Source of the DNA: Gammaproteobacteria bacterium
GTDB lineage: Bacteria; Pseudomonadota; Gammaproteobacteria; Burkholderiales; Rhodocyclaceae
Direction: 5' to 3'
DNA: 64,000 nt
Assembly: GCA_018819515.1 (NCBI GenBank)
Contig: JAHJPX010000007.1
Span: 186,001 to 250,000, forward strand
The position numbers and the translations under genes were made by a program. Each line of letters opens with the position of its first letter. Positions within the stretch are counted from its first letter, which is position 1. The notes beneath the pieces were generated by a model. The model ran no database searches and was not told where the DNA came from. It saw nothing but the letters and a program-made list of their open reading frames with translations. This document shows, piece by piece, positions 10,021-17,997 of the stretch.

Positions 10021-10097
10021 GCGCCTGTAGCTCAGTTGGATAGAGTACAGCCCTCCGAAGGCTGGGGTCGCACGTTCGAATCGTGTCAGGCGCGCCA
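10021..10097 (+). tRNA. tRNA-Arg (anticodon CCG)
   Basis: Complete 77-nt cloverleaf. Acceptor stem GCGCCTG pairs with CAGGCGC at 10087-10093, discriminator G and encoded CCA follow. The anticodon stem CAGCC/GGCTG encloses loop CTCCGAA with anticodon CCG at 10055-10057. The T arm includes GTTCGAATC. A TAGAAT at 9975-9980 followed by a GC-rich GGCGCC is a plausible stable-RNA -10 and discriminator. Confidence 0.97.
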
Positions 10098-10165
10098 ATC
10101 CGTCTCGTGGCGGCGCGGGCGGCACATCGCTCCGCGCGCAGTCCTCCGGCAAACGCCGGGCTCGC

Positions 10166-10567
10166 TCAGGCCGCCAGCTTCCTCCGCAACCAGCGCATCA
10201 GGCTGCCCAGCAGCGGCAGTTCTTCGTAAAGCTCCTCGGCGGCATCCCAGTAGTCGCGGTGGTAGGCAACGCGGCCGTCGTCGGCGAAGCGCAGGTGCGA
10301 CACGCCGCGGATGCGCCGGCCCTTGCCGTAACGGAACTCCCAGACCAGCATCGCGGAATTGTCGTCGGCCAGCCGCTCGGTGACGACGAAACGTGGCTCC
10401 ACGGTACGTTCGAACATGTGGGCGAAGATGCGCTGGATGGCGGCAATGCCGCGCACTTCGTTGAACGGGTCCTTGAACCAGGCGTCATCGGTATAGAACT
10501 CCGGGAAGTGCGTCAGGCTTTCGGGGGTGAGTTCCTGATAGAAGCGGGTCAGGGCGTCGAGGTTCAT
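10166..10567 (-). CDS. NTF2-like (SnoaL-type) protein
   Basis: 133-residue alpha-plus-beta barrel protein with the NTF2-like pattern: N-terminal helix TRFYQELTPESL, a FYTDDAWFKDPF segment, and C-terminal strands VSHLRFADDGRVAYHRDYWD. Such proteins bind or transform small hydrophobic ligands. It starts one base after the SDR stop and is the last gene of the eight-gene operon running down from 16876. NTF2-like genes recur beside DUF3833, CFA synthase and DUF1365 in proteobacterial photo-oxidative-stress clusters. The substrate is unknown. Confidence 0.85.
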   Translation of the reverse strand: MNLDALTRFYQELTPESLTHFPEFYTDDAWFKDPFNEVRGIAAIQRIFAHMFERTVEPRFVVTERLADDNSAMLVWEFRYGKGRRIRGVSHLRFADDGRVAYHRDYWDAAEELYEELPLLGSLMRWLRRKLAA

Positions 10568-10568
10568 C

Positions 10569-11327
10569 TCAGGCTCCGGTGATGCGGCGGACTAGTGGAA
10601 AGCTCCAGCGATAGGGTAGGTGGGCGAGGAGCTTCATCATGCGCGTAAAACGCTTGGGGAAGTGGATTTCGAAACGGCCGCTGGCGAAGCCTTGCACCAA
10701 CTCGGTTGCGGCCTGCCCGGGGGTGATCAGCGCAGGCATGGTGAAATCGTTTCTGTCGGTGAGCCGCGTGGCGACAAAGCCGGGATTGACGATCCAGACG
10801 CCGATGCCCTTCGGGTTCATGTCGTACCAGAGGCATTCGGCGAAGTGGATCAGCGCCGCCTTGCCCGGCCCATAGGCAAGCGCCTTGGGCAGGCCGCGAT
10901 AACCCGCGACGCTGGCGACGAAGGCGATGCCGCCGCCGGGCTGCAAGTCCGGCAGCACGCTGGCGGCCAGGCGCATGGCGCCGTTGAAATTGACCTCGAC
11001 CACCTTCTCGGCGACGGCGAGGTCGAAGTTGTCGGCACGCATCGGCACGTAGTCGCCGGCCAGGTAGACGATCAGGTCGACGCCGCCCCAGGCCGCGATC
11101 AGGGCATCGCGCGCTGCACGCAGGCTCGCCGCATCGGTCGCGTCGACCAGCAGGATCAACGCGTCGGCAATGCCAAGCACACGCAACTTCTCCTCGTTGC
11201 GCGCCGACAGCGCCAGGCGCGCGCCGCGCCGCGCCAGCTCCGTCGCGAAGGCTGCGCCGATGCCGGTCGAGGCGCCGACCAGCCAGACGCGCTTGTCGCG
11301 CCAGTCGACGATCTTCGGGTTGCTCAT
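10569..11327 (-). CDS. SDR family oxidoreductase
   Basis: Classical short-chain dehydrogenase/reductase of 252 residues. The cofactor site GASTGIG is at 18-24, catalytic Ser139 in FVASVAG, Tyr152 and Lys156 in AYGPGKAAL. NAD(P)-dependent oxidation or reduction of an unknown, probably lipid-like, substrate. The start at 11327 (MSNPKIVDW) is preferred because the longer frame would run into the upstream DUF3833 gene, which ends at 11336. It is the seventh gene of the CFA-synthase operon, separated from the NTF2-like gene by one base. Confidence 0.9.
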   Translation of the reverse strand: MSNPKIVDWRDKRVWLVGASTGIGAAFATELARRGARLALSARNEEKLRVLGIADALILLVDATDAASLRAARDALIAAWGGVDLIVYLAGDYVPMRADNFDLAVAEKVVEVNFNGAMRLAASVLPDLQPGGGIAFVASVAGYRGLPKALAYGPGKAALIHFAECLWYDMNPKGIGVWIVNPGFVATRLTDRNDFTMPALITPGQAATELVQGFASGRFEIHFPKRFTRMMKLLAHLPYRWSFPLVRRITGA

Positions 11328-11335
11328 CGCCGCAT

Positions 11336-11854
11336 TTACCGCTTGACGAAGGTGAGCGTCACTTCGCCGAGATTGATGCCCCACTTCGTCATGTAGGAGC
11401 GGTTCAGCATCACCTTGTCGTCCATCAGGAACATCCAGTCGTCGAAGTCGACGTTATAGGTCTTGCCGTCGACCGGCAGCGCCAGCACGTAGCGCCAGCG
11501 CAGCGCATTGCCGGCGACTTCGCCGATCGCCTCGCCGACCACGTCGTCGGCGGTGCCGCGGAAAGTGCCGTCGGGCTGCTTCTTCAGCGTCCAGATACGG
11601 CGCGAGGTGGTACCGTCTGACCACCTGAAGGCTTCGTCGAGCACGCCGGTATCGCCCTGCCACTTGGCGTCGATGACGACGTGGAAGCGCTTCTTCACTT
11701 CGCCCGAGCGGCCCTGGAACATGCCCCAGGCGTCGAGCGTGCCGTTGAGGTAGGTCTTGAGGTCGAGCGTCGGTTGTTCGGCGCGGTACTGTTCGACGCC
11801 GGTGGTTGCGCAGCCGGCGAGGCCAAGGGTGAGGGCAGCGAGCATGATTTTCAT
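11336..11854 (-). CDS. DUF3833 family lipoprotein
   Basis: 172-residue lipoprotein with a short signal peptide and lipobox LAGC (cysteine at residue 15). The mature part is a beta-rich domain matching DUF3833, with the typical LNGTLDAWGMFQGRSGEV opening. The role is unknown, but the family is consistently found with CFA synthase and chalcone-isomerase-like genes. The start overlaps the MFS transporter stop (ATGA at 11851-11854). Confidence 0.88.
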   Translation of the reverse strand: MKIMLAALTLGLAGCATTGVEQYRAEQPTLDLKTYLNGTLDAWGMFQGRSGEVKKRFHVVIDAKWQGDTGVLDEAFRWSDGTTSRRIWTLKKQPDGTFRGTADDVVGEAIGEVAGNALRWRYVLALPVDGKTYNVDFDDWMFLMDDKVMLNRSYMTKWGINLGEVTLTFVKR

Positions 11855-13077
11855 CTTTCGATCTCCAGGGTTGAGCGCCAGCGCCAGAGCATCACGGCCG
11901 CGATTGCCTTGAAGGCGAGCGGCAGCAGGGCGTAGGCGAAGACGAGGGCGGACAGGCCCTCGGTGTTACCGGGGGCGTAGCCAAGCGCGGCGAGCAGCGG
12001 CAGCGACAGGCCGGCGGCGAGGGCGAGGTTGAGCTTGGCGACGAAGTTCCAGAGGCCGAAGCATGCGCCGGCCTGACGCATGCGTTCGCCGATGTCGGCA
12101 GCGATGGCGGCGGGCAGCGCGAGGTCGGCGCCGAGCGCCATGCCCGAGGCGAGGCAGATCGCCGCGAAGGGCCACAGGTCGCCGCTGCCGATCTGGCTGG
12201 CGCCGGCGAAGGCGATGATCGAGAGCAGCATGGCGGCAAACCAGGCAGCGACGCGGCCGTAGCGGGCTGCGAGCTTTACCCAGAGCGTCAGCGAGGCGGC
12301 GCCGGCGACGAAGTAGAGCGCCAGCAGCGGGCCACTGGCGGCTTCCAGTTGCAGCACGTCGGCGACGAAGAACAGGAACAGCGTGGCGGGCAGCGCCGAG
12401 GCGATGCCGTTGGCGACGAACACCAGCAGCAAGCGGCGGAAGGCCCGGTCGGCCAGCGCGTCGCGGGTGGCGTGCCACCACGGCTGACTTTTCATGGGAC
12501 TGCGGCTTGCGCCACCGGCTACGCGCGAGAACGTGACGAGCGCGGCCATCAGCAGGACAGGCGGCAGCACCCACGAGAGCCGCTCGACGCCGGTGACGAA
12601 GTCTGCGGCCAGCACGGCCGGCAAGGCGGCGGCCAGCACCACGCCGACGAGCCCGAAGCCTTCGCGCGCCGCAGTGAGGCGCGTGCGCAGCCGCGAGGTG
12701 CTGCCGACATCCGCGCCCCAGGCCTGGTAGGCGACGGTGGCGGCCGAGAAGCCGAGGTAGGTGAGCGCCAGCGAGCCGAGCAGCCAGGGCGCCGCATGGG
12801 CGTTGGGCGGATTGAGCAGCGCAACAAAGCCGACCGCGAAGGGCAGCAGCGCCACGGCAACCATGGTCGGGCGCGGCACGCGGTCGGCCAGCCAGCCGAG
12901 CCAGGGGTCGATGCCCGCGTCGAGCAGGCGCGCGCCGAGCAGGATGGCGCCGAGCATGGCCAACTCCATGCCAGCCGTCTCGGCGTAGTAGCGCGGCACA
13001 TGGACGTAGATCGGCAGCGCCGCGAAGGCGAGCGGCAGGCCGAGCAGGCCGTAGGAGAACACGCGCGCGGTGCTCAC
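11851..13077 (-). CDS. MFS transporter (GPH/MelB-like)
   Basis: 408-residue integral membrane protein with about twelve hydrophobic segments. The DPWLGWLADR loop between helices 2 and 3 is characteristic of the glycoside-pentoside-hexuronide cation symporter group. Its substrate in these lipid-modification operons is unknown and need not be a sugar. The central cytoplasmic loop (about residues 197-206, MKSQPWWHAT) is encoded by a copy of the dispersed repeat. It overlaps neighbours on both sides by 4 bp (ATGA/GTGA type), indicating tight coupling within the operon. Confidence 0.88.
   Translation of the reverse strand: MSTARVFSYGLLGLPLAFAALPIYVHVPRYYAETAGMELAMLGAILLGARLLDAGIDPWLGWLADRVPRPTMVAVALLPFAVGFVALLNPPNAHAAPWLLGSLALTYLGFSAATVAYQAWGADVGSTSRLRTRLTAAREGFGLVGVVLAAALPAVLAADFVTGVERLSWVLPPVLLMAALVTFSRVAGGASRSPMKSQPWWHATRDALADRAFRRLLLVFVANGIASALPATLFLFFVADVLQLEAASGPLLALYFVAGAASLTLWVKLAARYGRVAAWFAAMLLSIIAFAGASQIGSGDLWPFAAICLASGMALGADLALPAAIAADIGERMRQAGACFGLWNFVAKLNLALAAGLSLPLLAALGYAPGNTEGLSALVFAYALLPLAFKAIAAVMLWRWRSTLEIER
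12466..12492 (-). repeat. REP-like palindromic repeat inside the MFS gene
   Basis: Same orientation as the gene: AAAAGTCAGCC, stem GTGGTG, loop GCA, CGCCAC. It is read as KSQPWWHAT in the central loop of the transporter. Confidence 0.85.
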
Positions 13078-13580
13078 GATCCGGCCTCCATCGGCCGAAG
13101 CAGCGCAGCGCGCAACTCGGGTGCGCTGGTGCGCGGGTCCAGCCAGATGCCGAAGAAGGCTTGCGCGAAGTCGGGGTCGTCGATACGCCCGAGTTCGCGC
13201 TCGCCCTGCATGAACACCGCACCCTCCGGACGATGGTGGCCGAGGATGTGGTCGCCGGGCTTCACGTCGGGGAAGATGCGCGCCATGCGCGCGCCCCAGT
13301 CGGCGAGGCGCGCCTCGTCGGCGACGGTGCGGCGCATCTCCTTGACGCTGGCCTCGGCGATGTCGACACCGGCGATGTTGCGCTTGTAGTCGAGCCGCAG
13401 CATCAGCGGCGGCCGCAGCGGATCGTCGCCGGCCCAGAGCGTGGCTTCGTAGACGAGGAAGCCGAAGCGGCGGAACTGGCCGCTGCCCCAGCGGCGCAAA
13501 CCGGCGGGCGGTTCCATCGCCATTCCGGCCAGCGGCCAGGCGACGAGCGCGAGCAGCAGGGTGCGGCGGCGTTCATTCAT
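13074..13580 (-). CDS. chalcone isomerase-like protein
   Basis: 168-residue protein with an N-terminal hydrophobic export signal (residues 1-21 or so, MNERRRTLLLALVAWPLAG) and a chalcone-isomerase-like domain: WGSGQFRRFGFLVYEATLW, then LMLRLDYKRNI and a C-terminal FFGIWLDPRTSAPELRAALL, each given here in pieces. Bacterial members are not expected to act on flavonoids; fatty-acid binding is the usual suggestion. It overlaps the CFA synthase stop by 8 bp and the MFS start by 4 bp, so it belongs to the same operon. Confidence 0.88.
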   Translation of the reverse strand: MNERRRTLLLALVAWPLAGMAMEPPAGLRRWGSGQFRRFGFLVYEATLWAGDDPLRPPLMLRLDYKRNIAGVDIAEASVKEMRRTVADEARLADWGARMARIFPDVKPGDHILGHHRPEGAVFMQGERELGRIDDPDFAQAFFGIWLDPRTSAPELRAALLRPMEAGS

Positions 13581-14751
13581 GGCCGAGTTCGAACTGGACG
13601 ACATCGATGTTGCCGGCCAGGAAGCCGGCCTCGCAGTAGCAGAGGTAGAGCCGCCACAGGCGATGGAAGCGCTTGTCGAAACCGAGCGGCTCGATCTGCG
13701 GCCAGTTGGATTCGAAGGCGTGGCGCCACTCGGCCAGCGTGCGCGCGTAGTCGCGGCCGAAGGCGAACTCGTCCTTCACCACCAGCCCGTGCTTTGCCGC
13801 CGCCTTGCGGAAGGCCGCACGCGAAGGCAGCATACCGCCGGGGAAGACGTGCTGCTGGATGAAGTCGGTGCCGCGCCGGTAGGCGGAGAACAAGTCGTCG
13901 CGGATGGTGATGCTCTGGACCACGGCGCGGCCGCCCGGCTTCAGCGCCTTGGCAACGGTCTGGAAGTAGCTCGGCCACCAACGTTCGCCGACCGCCTCGA
14001 ACATTTCGATCGAGACCACATGATCGAAGCGCTCAGTAGTGTCGCGGTAATCCTGCAACCGAAAGTCAGCCGTGGCGACACGCCTCTTCGCCCACTCGAG
14101 CTGGGCCGGCGAGAGGGTGAGGCCGGTGACGGCGAGGCCGGCATCGTTTGCCATCTCGGCGAAGCCGCCCCAGCCGCAGCCGATCTCCAGTACGCGCTCG
14201 CCGGGTTGCGCGCCGAGGCGGCGCAGGATGCGGCCGTACTTGGCGCGCTGTGCCGTTGGCAGGTCGGCGCCATCGGTATAGATCGCGCTCGAGTAGCTCA
14301 TCGTCTCGTCCAGCCACTGGCGGTAGAACTCGTTGCCGAGGTCGTAGTGCGCCATGATGTTGCGCTTGCTGCCCGCGCGGCTGTTGCGGTTCAGCCAGTG
14401 GCGCAGCCGCGCCGAGAGCAGCGCGCGCCAGGAGCCGTAGACCGCGCGTTTGAGCACAGCGCGGTTCTTCGCCAGCAGGGTGAGCAGCGCGGTGAGGTCG
14501 GGGCTGTCCCACTGGCCGTCGATGTAGGCCTCGGCGAGGCCGATGTCGCCACGCGCCAGCACCGCGCCGAACATCGCTTCGTCGTGCACCTGCAGTGTGA
14601 CGCAGTGCTCACCAGCACCGAACAGGTGGGTGGTGTTGTCGGGCAGACGGACTTCCAGCAGGCTGTCGCGCAGGCCTTCGAGCATGCTGAACACCAGACG
14701 CGTATCACGGGTGAGCGACGGCGCACCGCTAAGGGTGAGGGCATTGTTCAT
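13573..14751 (-). CDS. cfa: cyclopropane-fatty-acyl-phospholipid synthase family protein
   Basis: 392-residue SAM-dependent methyltransferase acting on unsaturated acyl chains of membrane phospholipids. Motif I is VLEIGCGWGG near 187-196; other CFA features are NIMAHYDLGNEFY, MSYSSAIY, FRLQDYRD and SIEMFEAVGERWW. Residues 223-230 (RRVATADF) come from an inverted copy of the dispersed repeat lying just before FRLQDYRD; family members I recall carry about six more residues there. CFA-like enzymes in comparable operons of other proteobacteria belong to singlet-oxygen responses and can lead to furan fatty acids; whether this one makes cyclopropane or methylated precursors cannot be read from sequence. 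Confidence 0.93.
   Translation of the reverse strand: MNNALTLSGAPSLTRDTRLVFSMLEGLRDSLLEVRLPDNTTHLFGAGEHCVTLQVHDEAMFGAVLARGDIGLAEAYIDGQWDSPDLTALLTLLAKNRAVLKRAVYGSWRALLSARLRHWLNRNSRAGSKRNIMAHYDLGNEFYRQWLDETMSYSSAIYTDGADLPTAQRAKYGRILRRLGAQPGERVLEIGCGWGGFAEMANDAGLAVTGLTLSPAQLEWAKRRVATADFRLQDYRDTTERFDHVVSIEMFEAVGERWWPSYFQTVAKALKPGGRAVVQSITIRDDLFSAYRRGTDFIQQHVFPGGMLPSRAAFRKAAAKHGLVVKDEFAFGRDYARTLAEWRHAFESNWPQIEPLGFDKRFHRLWRLYLCYCEAGFLAGNIDVVQFELGHE
14062..14086 (+). repeat. REP-like palindromic repeat inside cfa
   Basis: GAAAGTCAGCC, stem GTGGCG, loop ACA, CGCC, then a decayed end. It is opposite in orientation to the gene and translated as RRVATADF in the methyltransferase domain. Confidence 0.85.
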
Positions 14752-15533
14752 TTGCTTGTCTCCTCGATGGGTCGGGGTTGGGGGTGTGGGTGCGCGCCGA
14801 CGAAGGGCACGCGCTTGATCCAGAGCCTGAGCGCCTGCCAGTGGATGCGCGCGAGCACGCCGACGGTCAGCAGCGGCATGCGCAGGAAGGCGGCGAGCAG
14901 CGTCGACACGCGCCAGGGCAGCCGGCTGCCACTGATCGACGTGAGCAGCAGCGCGCCGGCTGCGTCGTCACCGTCGTAGTAGTCGATGTGGGCGATGGCC
15001 CGTTGTTCGATCAGGCGGAAACGGAAGCGATACTCGCCCTGCACCTCGCAGAACGGCGAGACGTGGAAGGCCTTGCTGCTGCCGAGCACCTGGCCGTCGC
15101 GCAGCGGCGAGCGGTCAGGATTGAAAATCAGGTAATCATGGTGTCCGCCGAAGGTGTTGTTCACTTCCGCAAGCACGGCCACCAGCCTGCCCTCGCGGTC
15201 GTGGCAGTACCAAAAGCTGACGGGATTGAAGACGTAGCCGAGCACGCGCGGGAAGGTTTGCAGCAGGATTTCGCCGTCGACCGGCAGGCCGTGGCGACGC
15301 AGCAGATCGCGTATCCAGGGCAGCAGCGGGCTGCCGTCGCGCGGGCCGTGGTCCTTCTGGTGGAAGCTCATCAGCCCCGGCCGGTCGATGCGCAACACCG
15401 CATTGCCGGCCTCGGCCAGCCGGGTCAGCGGCAGTTGCACGCAGAACACCGGGTACACGAATTCGTTGATCACCGGTCGCGAACGGCGGTGCATGACGTG
15501 GCCGACGAGCAGTTGCGGCTTCATGGCTGTCAC
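14748..15533 (-). CDS. DUF1365 family protein
   Basis: 261-residue cytosolic protein with DUF1365 landmarks: an opening LLVGHVMHRRSRPVINEFVY, the block FNPVSFWYCHDREG and the segment KAFHVSPFCEVQGEYRF. Function unknown; it is almost always encoded beside a CFA synthase and an FAD amine oxidase-like gene, where it is assumed to take part in acyl-chain modification. It overlaps both neighbours by 4 bp. Confidence 0.9.
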   Translation of the reverse strand: MTAMKPQLLVGHVMHRRSRPVINEFVYPVFCVQLPLTRLAEAGNAVLRIDRPGLMSFHQKDHGPRDGSPLLPWIRDLLRRHGLPVDGEILLQTFPRVLGYVFNPVSFWYCHDREGRLVAVLAEVNNTFGGHHDYLIFNPDRSPLRDGQVLGSSKAFHVSPFCEVQGEYRFRFRLIEQRAIAHIDYYDGDDAAGALLLTSISGSRLPWRVSTLLAAFLRMPLLTVGVLARIHWQALRLWIKRVPFVGAHPHPQPRPIEETSK

Positions 15534-16876
15534 GCCTGCGCCAGTGCGCGAGATGCTGTGCGCTCGCCCTGCCAGGGTGCGTATGCGCCCAAACCGTTGG
15601 CGACGCGCAGCGCCGACTTGAGGCCGTCCTCGTGGAAGCCGTAGCTGCCCCAGGCGCCGGCCAGCCAGAGGCCATGCTCACCCTGCACGCCGGCGAGGCG
15701 CTGCTGGGCGGCGATGGCCGGGCCGTCGAAGATCGGATGGTCGTAGTCGAACTCGGCGATCACCTTGGCCGGATCGGGTTCGCGCGCCGGGTTGAGCGTG
15801 ACGACGACCGGTGCAGTGAAGGGCAGCGGCTGCAGGCGGTTGATGAGGTAGGAGACGCCGACTGGCTGGTCGCCGAGTGAGCCCTCATTTTTCGAACTCG
15901 CGGCAAAGTAGTTCCACGCCGACCACAGCTTCTCGTCGCGCGGCAGCAGTGCGCGGTCGGTGTGCAGGACGGCGCGGTTGGGCTGGTAGCGGATGGCGGC
16001 CAGCACCTCGCGCTGCCTGTCGCTGGCCGCGCCGCCGGCGATGGCCAATGCCTGGTCGCTGTGGCAGGCGAGCACGACCTGGTCGAAGTCCTCGACGCCA
16101 TGGGCATGATGGACGCGCAGGCCGAGCGCCGTGCGCTCGACGCGGCGGACCGGGCAGGCCAGGCGAACATCGTCGAGTTGCGCGGCCAGCTTGCGTACGT
16201 ACTCACGGCCGCCGCCCTTCACGGTGCGCCACTGCGGGCGGTCGAAGACTTGCAGCAGGCCGTGGTTCCGGCAGAAGCGGATGAAGGTGGCGAGGGGCAT
16301 GTCGAGCATCTGGCCGGTCGGGCACGACCAGATGGCGGCGGCCATCGGCAGCAGGTACCAGTCCGAGAAGGCAGCCGAGTAGCGGTTATCGGTGAGGTAG
16401 TCCCGCAGGCTGCGGCGGTCGCCGGCATTGGCGTCCAGCCACGCCTGACTTTCGCGGTTGAAGCGCAGGATGTCGGCGAGCATTCCCCAGAACTGCGGGC
16501 GCAGCAGGTTGCGCTTCTGGCCGAAGACGGTCGCCAGGTTGCTGCCGGCCCATTCGAGGTCGGGGTCCTCCAGGCTGACCGCGAAGGACATCTCGGTTTG
16601 CACGCTCTCGACGCCGAGTAGGGCGAACAGCGCGATCAGGTTCGGGTAGGTGCGCTCGTTGTAGACCAGGAAGCCGGTATCGACCGGGTGGGTCATGCCT
16701 TCCAGCGTCACGTCGACCGTATTGGTATGGCCGCCCAGATAAGCGGCCGCCTCGAACAGGGTCACGTCGTAGCGGCGGGAGAGCAGCCAGGCGCTGGCCA
16801 GGCCGGAAATGCCGGCGCCGACCACGGCAATGCGCTGGTGACGGGGGGCGATATCGATCCAGGCGTCTCGTTTCAT
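15530..16876 (-). CDS. FAD-dependent amine oxidase-like oxidoreductase
   Basis: 448-residue flavoprotein with an N-terminal dinucleotide fold VVGAGISGLASAWLL (near 19-33) and a GGHTNTVDV segment typical of the NAD(P)/FAD-binding amine oxidase-like group linked to CFA synthase. It is the promoter-proximal gene of an eight-gene operon. Homologues in singlet-oxygen regulons are thought to desaturate or otherwise oxidise acyl chains; this is inference from context. A strong sigma-70 promoter lies at 16925-16953 on the minus strand, about 50 nt upstream of the ATG, inside a region with palindromes likely bound by the divergent LitR-type regulator. Confidence 0.9.
   Translation of the reverse strand: MKRDAWIDIAPRHQRIAVVGAGISGLASAWLLSRRYDVTLFEAAAYLGGHTNTVDVTLEGMTHPVDTGFLVYNERTYPNLIALFALLGVESVQTEMSFAVSLEDPDLEWAGSNLATVFGQKRNLLRPQFWGMLADILRFNRESQAWLDANAGDRRSLRDYLTDNRYSAAFSDWYLLPMAAAIWSCPTGQMLDMPLATFIRFCRNHGLLQVFDRPQWRTVKGGGREYVRKLAAQLDDVRLACPVRRVERTALGLRVHHAHGVEDFDQVVLACHSDQALAIAGGAASDRQREVLAAIRYQPNRAVLHTDRALLPRDEKLWSAWNYFAASSKNEGSLGDQPVGVSYLINRLQPLPFTAPVVVTLNPAREPDPAKVIAEFDYDHPIFDGPAIAAQQRLAGVQGEHGLWLAGAWGSYGFHEDGLKSALRVANGLGAYAPWQGERTASRALAQA
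16430..16452 (-). repeat. diverged REP-like repeat inside the amine oxidase gene
   Basis: GGCGTCCAGCCACGCCTGACTTT matches the inverted consensus with about three mismatches; it is written here as one short element. Translated as ESQAWLDA, the same frame as the MFS copy. It may be an old copy or chance. Confidence 0.45.
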
Positions 16877-16895
16877 GTTGGGGCTCCTGTCAAAA

Positions 16896-16982
16896 TGTCC
16901 TAGACAAACTGCACGTTTGTTCGTAACATAGCGACGAAATTTGGCGATGTCAACGCTTTGTCTAATAATTGTTCAGGACAAA
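16896..16982. promoter_or_regulatory. divergent operator region with GACAAA/TTTGTC half-sites
   Basis: The spacer between the lipid operon and litR contains several palindromes built on one half-site: TGTC-CTA-GACA at 16896-16906; ACAAAC-N5-GTTTGT at 16904-16920; TTTGTC at 16957-16962 facing GACAAA at 16977-16982. They cover the start region of the minus-strand promoter and the -10/start region of litR (TAATAA at 16963-16968). This arrangement fits a MerR-type repressor that controls both its own gene and the operon. Confidence 0.6.
16925..16953 (-). promoter_or_regulatory. sigma-70 type promoter of the lipid/photostress operon
   Basis: On the minus strand, a perfect -35 TTGACA (16948-16953) is separated by 17 nt from TATGTT (16925-16930). 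The predicted start near 16917 falls inside the ACAAAC/GTTTGT palindrome, so a bound repressor would block it. Confidence 0.75.
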
Positions 16983-16983
16983 T

Positions 16984-17889
16984 ATGAGCACACTGACTTA
17001 CAACATCGCGGCCGTCGAGCGCGATACCGGGCTATCCAAGGACGTGCTGCGCATGTGGGAGCGCCGCTACGGCTTCCCGACGCCGGAGCGGGACGGCAAT
17101 GGCGACCGCGCCTATTCGGCCGACCAGGTCGAGCGGCTACGCCTGATCAAGCGTCTGATGGACATGGGCCATCGGCCCGGCAAGCTGATCGCGACGCCCT
17201 ACGAGGAATTGGCGGCGCTGGCGCCGCGTCGCATGGCTGCCGGTCCGGCCGTGCCGGAGGAGCACACCCCTGAACTCGACGAGTTGATCGATCTGGTCCG
17301 CCGCCACGAAGGTGGTGCCTACTTGCAGGCCATGCAGCAGCGGCTGGCTCGCCAAGGCTTGCAGCGTTTTGTTCAGGACACCGTGGCGCCCCTTGCCCAG
17401 CGTATTGGTGAAGGCTGGGAACAGGGCCGCGTCGAGGTGTTTGAGGAACACTTGTTCACCGAGCTGACCAAGCGCCTGCTGCGCCAGTCGATCGCCACCT
17501 TGCCAGCCGGGGTCCGCCGGCCGCGCATCCTGCTGACCACGCTGCCCGGCGAGCAGCACCTCCTGGGCCTGCTGATGGCCGAAACCCTGTTCGCGCTCGA
17601 AGGCGCCGAATGCATCCCGCTAGGCACCCAGACGCCGCTGCTGGAAATCGGCCGGGCAGCGGTCGCACATCGGGCGGACGTGGTCGCCCTCTCGTTCTCG
17701 GCGGCCTTCCCGTTGCGGCAGATCCCGGCATTGCTATTGCAGTTGCGCATGGGCCTGGACGCCAGCATCGAACTCTGGGCGGGCGGTACTGGAGTTGCGC
17801 GGATCGGAGAAACCGAAGGCGTGGTGCTGATGCCCACCCTTGATGACGCGCTGGCGGCCCTGGCAGCCTGGCGCGCGACGGATGCCTGA
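16984..17889 (+). CDS. litR: LitR/CarH-type MerR regulator with cobalamin-binding photosensory domain
   Basis: 301-residue regulator: an N-terminal MerR winged helix (residues 5-70, YNIAAVERDTGLSKDVLRMW), then a helical cap with the photosensory signature W145-x9-E155-H156 (W in GEGWEQGRVEVFEEH), then a B12-binding Rossmann domain with E190-x-H192-x-x-G195. In CarH this set binds 5'-deoxyadenosylcobalamin in the dark, and light breaks the complex and releases DNA. All named residues are present, so it should be a functional B12 light sensor. It is divergent from the CFA-synthase operon and separated by a spacer rich in palindromes, implying light induction of that operon. ATG 16984 is chosen; a TTG at 16969 would lie inside the operator. 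Confidence 0.92.
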   Translation: MSTLTYNIAAVERDTGLSKDVLRMWERRYGFPTPERDGNGDRAYSADQVERLRLIKRLMDMGHRPGKLIATPYEELAALAPRRMAAGPAVPEEHTPELDELIDLVRRHEGGAYLQAMQQRLARQGLQRFVQDTVAPLAQRIGEGWEQGRVEVFEEHLFTELTKRLLRQSIATLPAGVRRPRILLTTLPGEQHLLGLLMAETLFALEGAECIPLGTQTPLLEIGRAAVAHRADVVALSFSAAFPLRQIPALLLQLRMGLDASIELWAGGTGVARIGETEGVVLMPTLDDALAALAAWRATDA

Positions 17890-17997
17890 CTGTGCCGTTT
17901 GGCAACAGAAGGGTTCCGTTCGTCCTGTTTTCCCTTTACTTCCGGCCTATATCTGTCGTAATAGAGGGTAAGGAAGCACAACGAGGCAGGGACGAAC

